From a virus: 29,377 nucleotides of DNA. The first letter of the stretch is position 1, and each line of letters starts with the position of its first letter. The stretch lies in the IMG/VR virus record IMGVR_UViG_3300030333_006032, positions 1-29,377 of that record; one strand, given 5' to 3'. A program made the translations under genes and the position numbers. Shown here piece after piece: positions 29,301 through 29,377 of the stretch. Under the pieces are notes generated by a model. That model had not been told where the DNA came from and ran no database searches. It saw only the letters and a program-made list of their open reading frames with translations.

Positions 29301-29377
29301 AGCTACATCAACAGCCGCTACTGGGCAGACAAACGCAGATAGATACTTTGAAGGGCAAAGTCAATATGCCGATGTAA
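26296..29377 (+). CDS. Tail tip protein, gpI-gpJ-like fusion, C-terminus beyond window
   Basis: A rightward frame open for 1027 codons to the window edge. GTG 26296 has AGGGGA about 7 nt upstream. The N-terminal 90 residues include a hydrophobic segment (LGQILVGITLTAVSMLLQP followed by PKPK), as in lambda gpI. Next comes TPIPIVFGRYTGIEGGMFI, the strand that opens gpJ-like tip proteins. The remainder has Gly-rich loops and beta-rich modules, plus a DNA-level CTGGAACG (28028-28035). The far C-terminus, which determines the receptor, is missing. It forms the baseplate hub and central fibre. Confidence 0.88.
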   Translation, partial: MVYGATLYEAPLLPFEKELIKTIGLSEEEYRYFVAEVRKKGRIRPAGYELVPDIKAELTTAAGGLNVLGQILVGITLTAVSMLLQPKPKAPGAIDRRTLDSITGRSRFSPTSGFESQADLADYGTPIPIVFGRYTGIEGGMFIQPPMVWSRMFSYGLEQAVKLMFVVGEQGYESNDTTDGIVVPDLAGIYLGNTPLDGIYDHTFAFYWKNNTTKSGWSRIRAGNKRYGTIGGPATGDPEVGESGDKLEDAFDCPVSYDSDPRGFCSVHSPSSNAEFGCYEPIHNATPYKLQWQVVGNPEDQGDGHPGTLRKQSWERLKISGDRNGASGYTAGQGGGGWQRKLRSYGMGGTGRSYSRRMGIIRINGAAPTASTGIEEKDISVGDKIIFRISSNKIPETLYGGANDDERVKVDDINSAVQEGNLVAEDALQLGETYMIGSVIFKVISRSKTFWNPDDENSGNQDVTLECIEVPNSALKRIGFVDEVKILDPALGYVTDMGNIDDPSTPEHDEHKPSPGIAFYPLMKVARGVIRNTRSCEVTEFGIRSKVFQRLSGLANFQSIPQPAELVNLDREAVDVTAGTNSSYIKRSSAFFLELRKLGETSWNVVDKTFVVVGNRPIDQYNFIRIFQPKGTYEFRFTPLSGAAMNDLGLERDIWILGNKNQDSSTSLAEDITVGGESFRLNAVGRESKIADIRYNKEFLNSYSATTTVTTKSYPSSIGIKHRIPEIESQENKITSVEKVGIYSEPTNINGGVMGGFAWELFGAVPSGWPEGAEKKVTKEHRLAGSRNIEIEYTAVKYSLPSAMQTATGETHSWNIIRYDVRSSSWGFDYGSEFTVTEDLDGSNPFRNTQNSQGTMTKAGLRLRVAGANFYNRHRGRQQAYLYEALGRADNYEPGKSVTAHYNITEDSKTVRLKITATARLWSDRWGTTPHWSTFKHYWGEPKFEAVPASPTTTTWNTGDTFTHLFEVENLANPALTNYYAEWRSDSDYKQYVGITYIVEATATSTAATGQTNADRYFEGQSQYADV

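Noticed and set aside
1-29377. HIP1 palindrome GCGATCGC as cyanobacterial marker
   Set aside because: No copy was found by reading the window, so it cannot support a freshwater cyanobacterial host.
1-29377. CRISPR array
   Set aside because: The repeats found (CCATTCA units, CTGGARCG) are short and lie inside coding sequence without regular spacers of 25-40 bp.
1-29377. tRNA genes or attachment sites
   Set aside because: No cloverleaf-like sequence with a T-arm motif was seen, and there is no integrase gene nearby.

Overview
The window is a contiguous piece of a tailed double-stranded DNA phage with lambda-like (siphovirus) tail gene order. It is cut at both ends: a leftward gene runs off the left edge and the tail-tip gene runs off the right edge. 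No integrase, excisionase, CI-type repressor, tRNA, rRNA or CRISPR array was seen, so there is no sign of lysogeny here. By eye the sequence is moderately AT-rich, with one short GC-rich island near 12.9-13.26 kb. The host is not fixed by the sequence. A family A polymerase paired with a primase-helicase, many starts without a Shine-Dalgarno sequence, and a small secreted Cys peptide would fit an aquatic or marine bacterium, possibly a cyanobacterium. The HIP1 octamer GCGATCGC was not found, which argues against most freshwater cyanobacteria.

Layout. (1) 1-1733: small membrane and coiled-coil proteins, possibly lysis-related, plus small rightward genes. (2) 1708-7625: a tightly overlapping leftward operon, read from 7625 down, encoding a primase-helicase, several small proteins, a family A DNA polymerase with proofreading domain, and small DNA-binding proteins (zinc ribbon, ribbon-helix-helix). 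(3) 7626-7775: a divergent control region with a good sigma70-type promoter and a strong hairpin terminator. (4) 7776-9986: a rightward operon with a possible ssDNA-binding protein, a small protein, an HNH-AP2 endonuclease and a RecB/Cas4-type nuclease. The nuclease gene contains iteron-like repeats. (5) 9983-12816: accessory genes of unknown function, leftward then rightward, around a divergent region with a perfect 16-bp palindrome. (6) 12817-13456: a GC-rich island with a secreted-peptide gene and a large hairpin, bounded by a 12-bp inverted repeat. (7) 13457-19501: packaging and head genes: an inverted small terminase subunit candidate, large terminase, tail tube, portal, scaffold and major capsid protein, closed by a terminator. 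(8) 19597-29377: connector, head closure, neck, tail terminator, a G/GT-type chaperone pair with apparent frameshift, tape measure, distal tail protein, NlpC/P60-like protein and a fused I/J-type tail tip protein.

How it works together. The two operons diverging from about 7.7 kb supply replication: primer synthesis and unwinding, DNA synthesis, ssDNA binding and end processing. TerS and TerL diverge from about 13.95 kb and package DNA into a portal/scaffold/capsid shell. The rightward late operon then builds neck, tail and tip. The most unusual DNA-level signals are an octamer, CTGGARCG, found 16 times on the + strand and once on the - strand irrespective of gene direction, with six copies in 530 bp of the nuclease gene, and four helically phased TGCCATTCAY-type repeats in the same gene. 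Together they suggest a replication origin or a strand-polarised DNA signal embedded in coding sequence.
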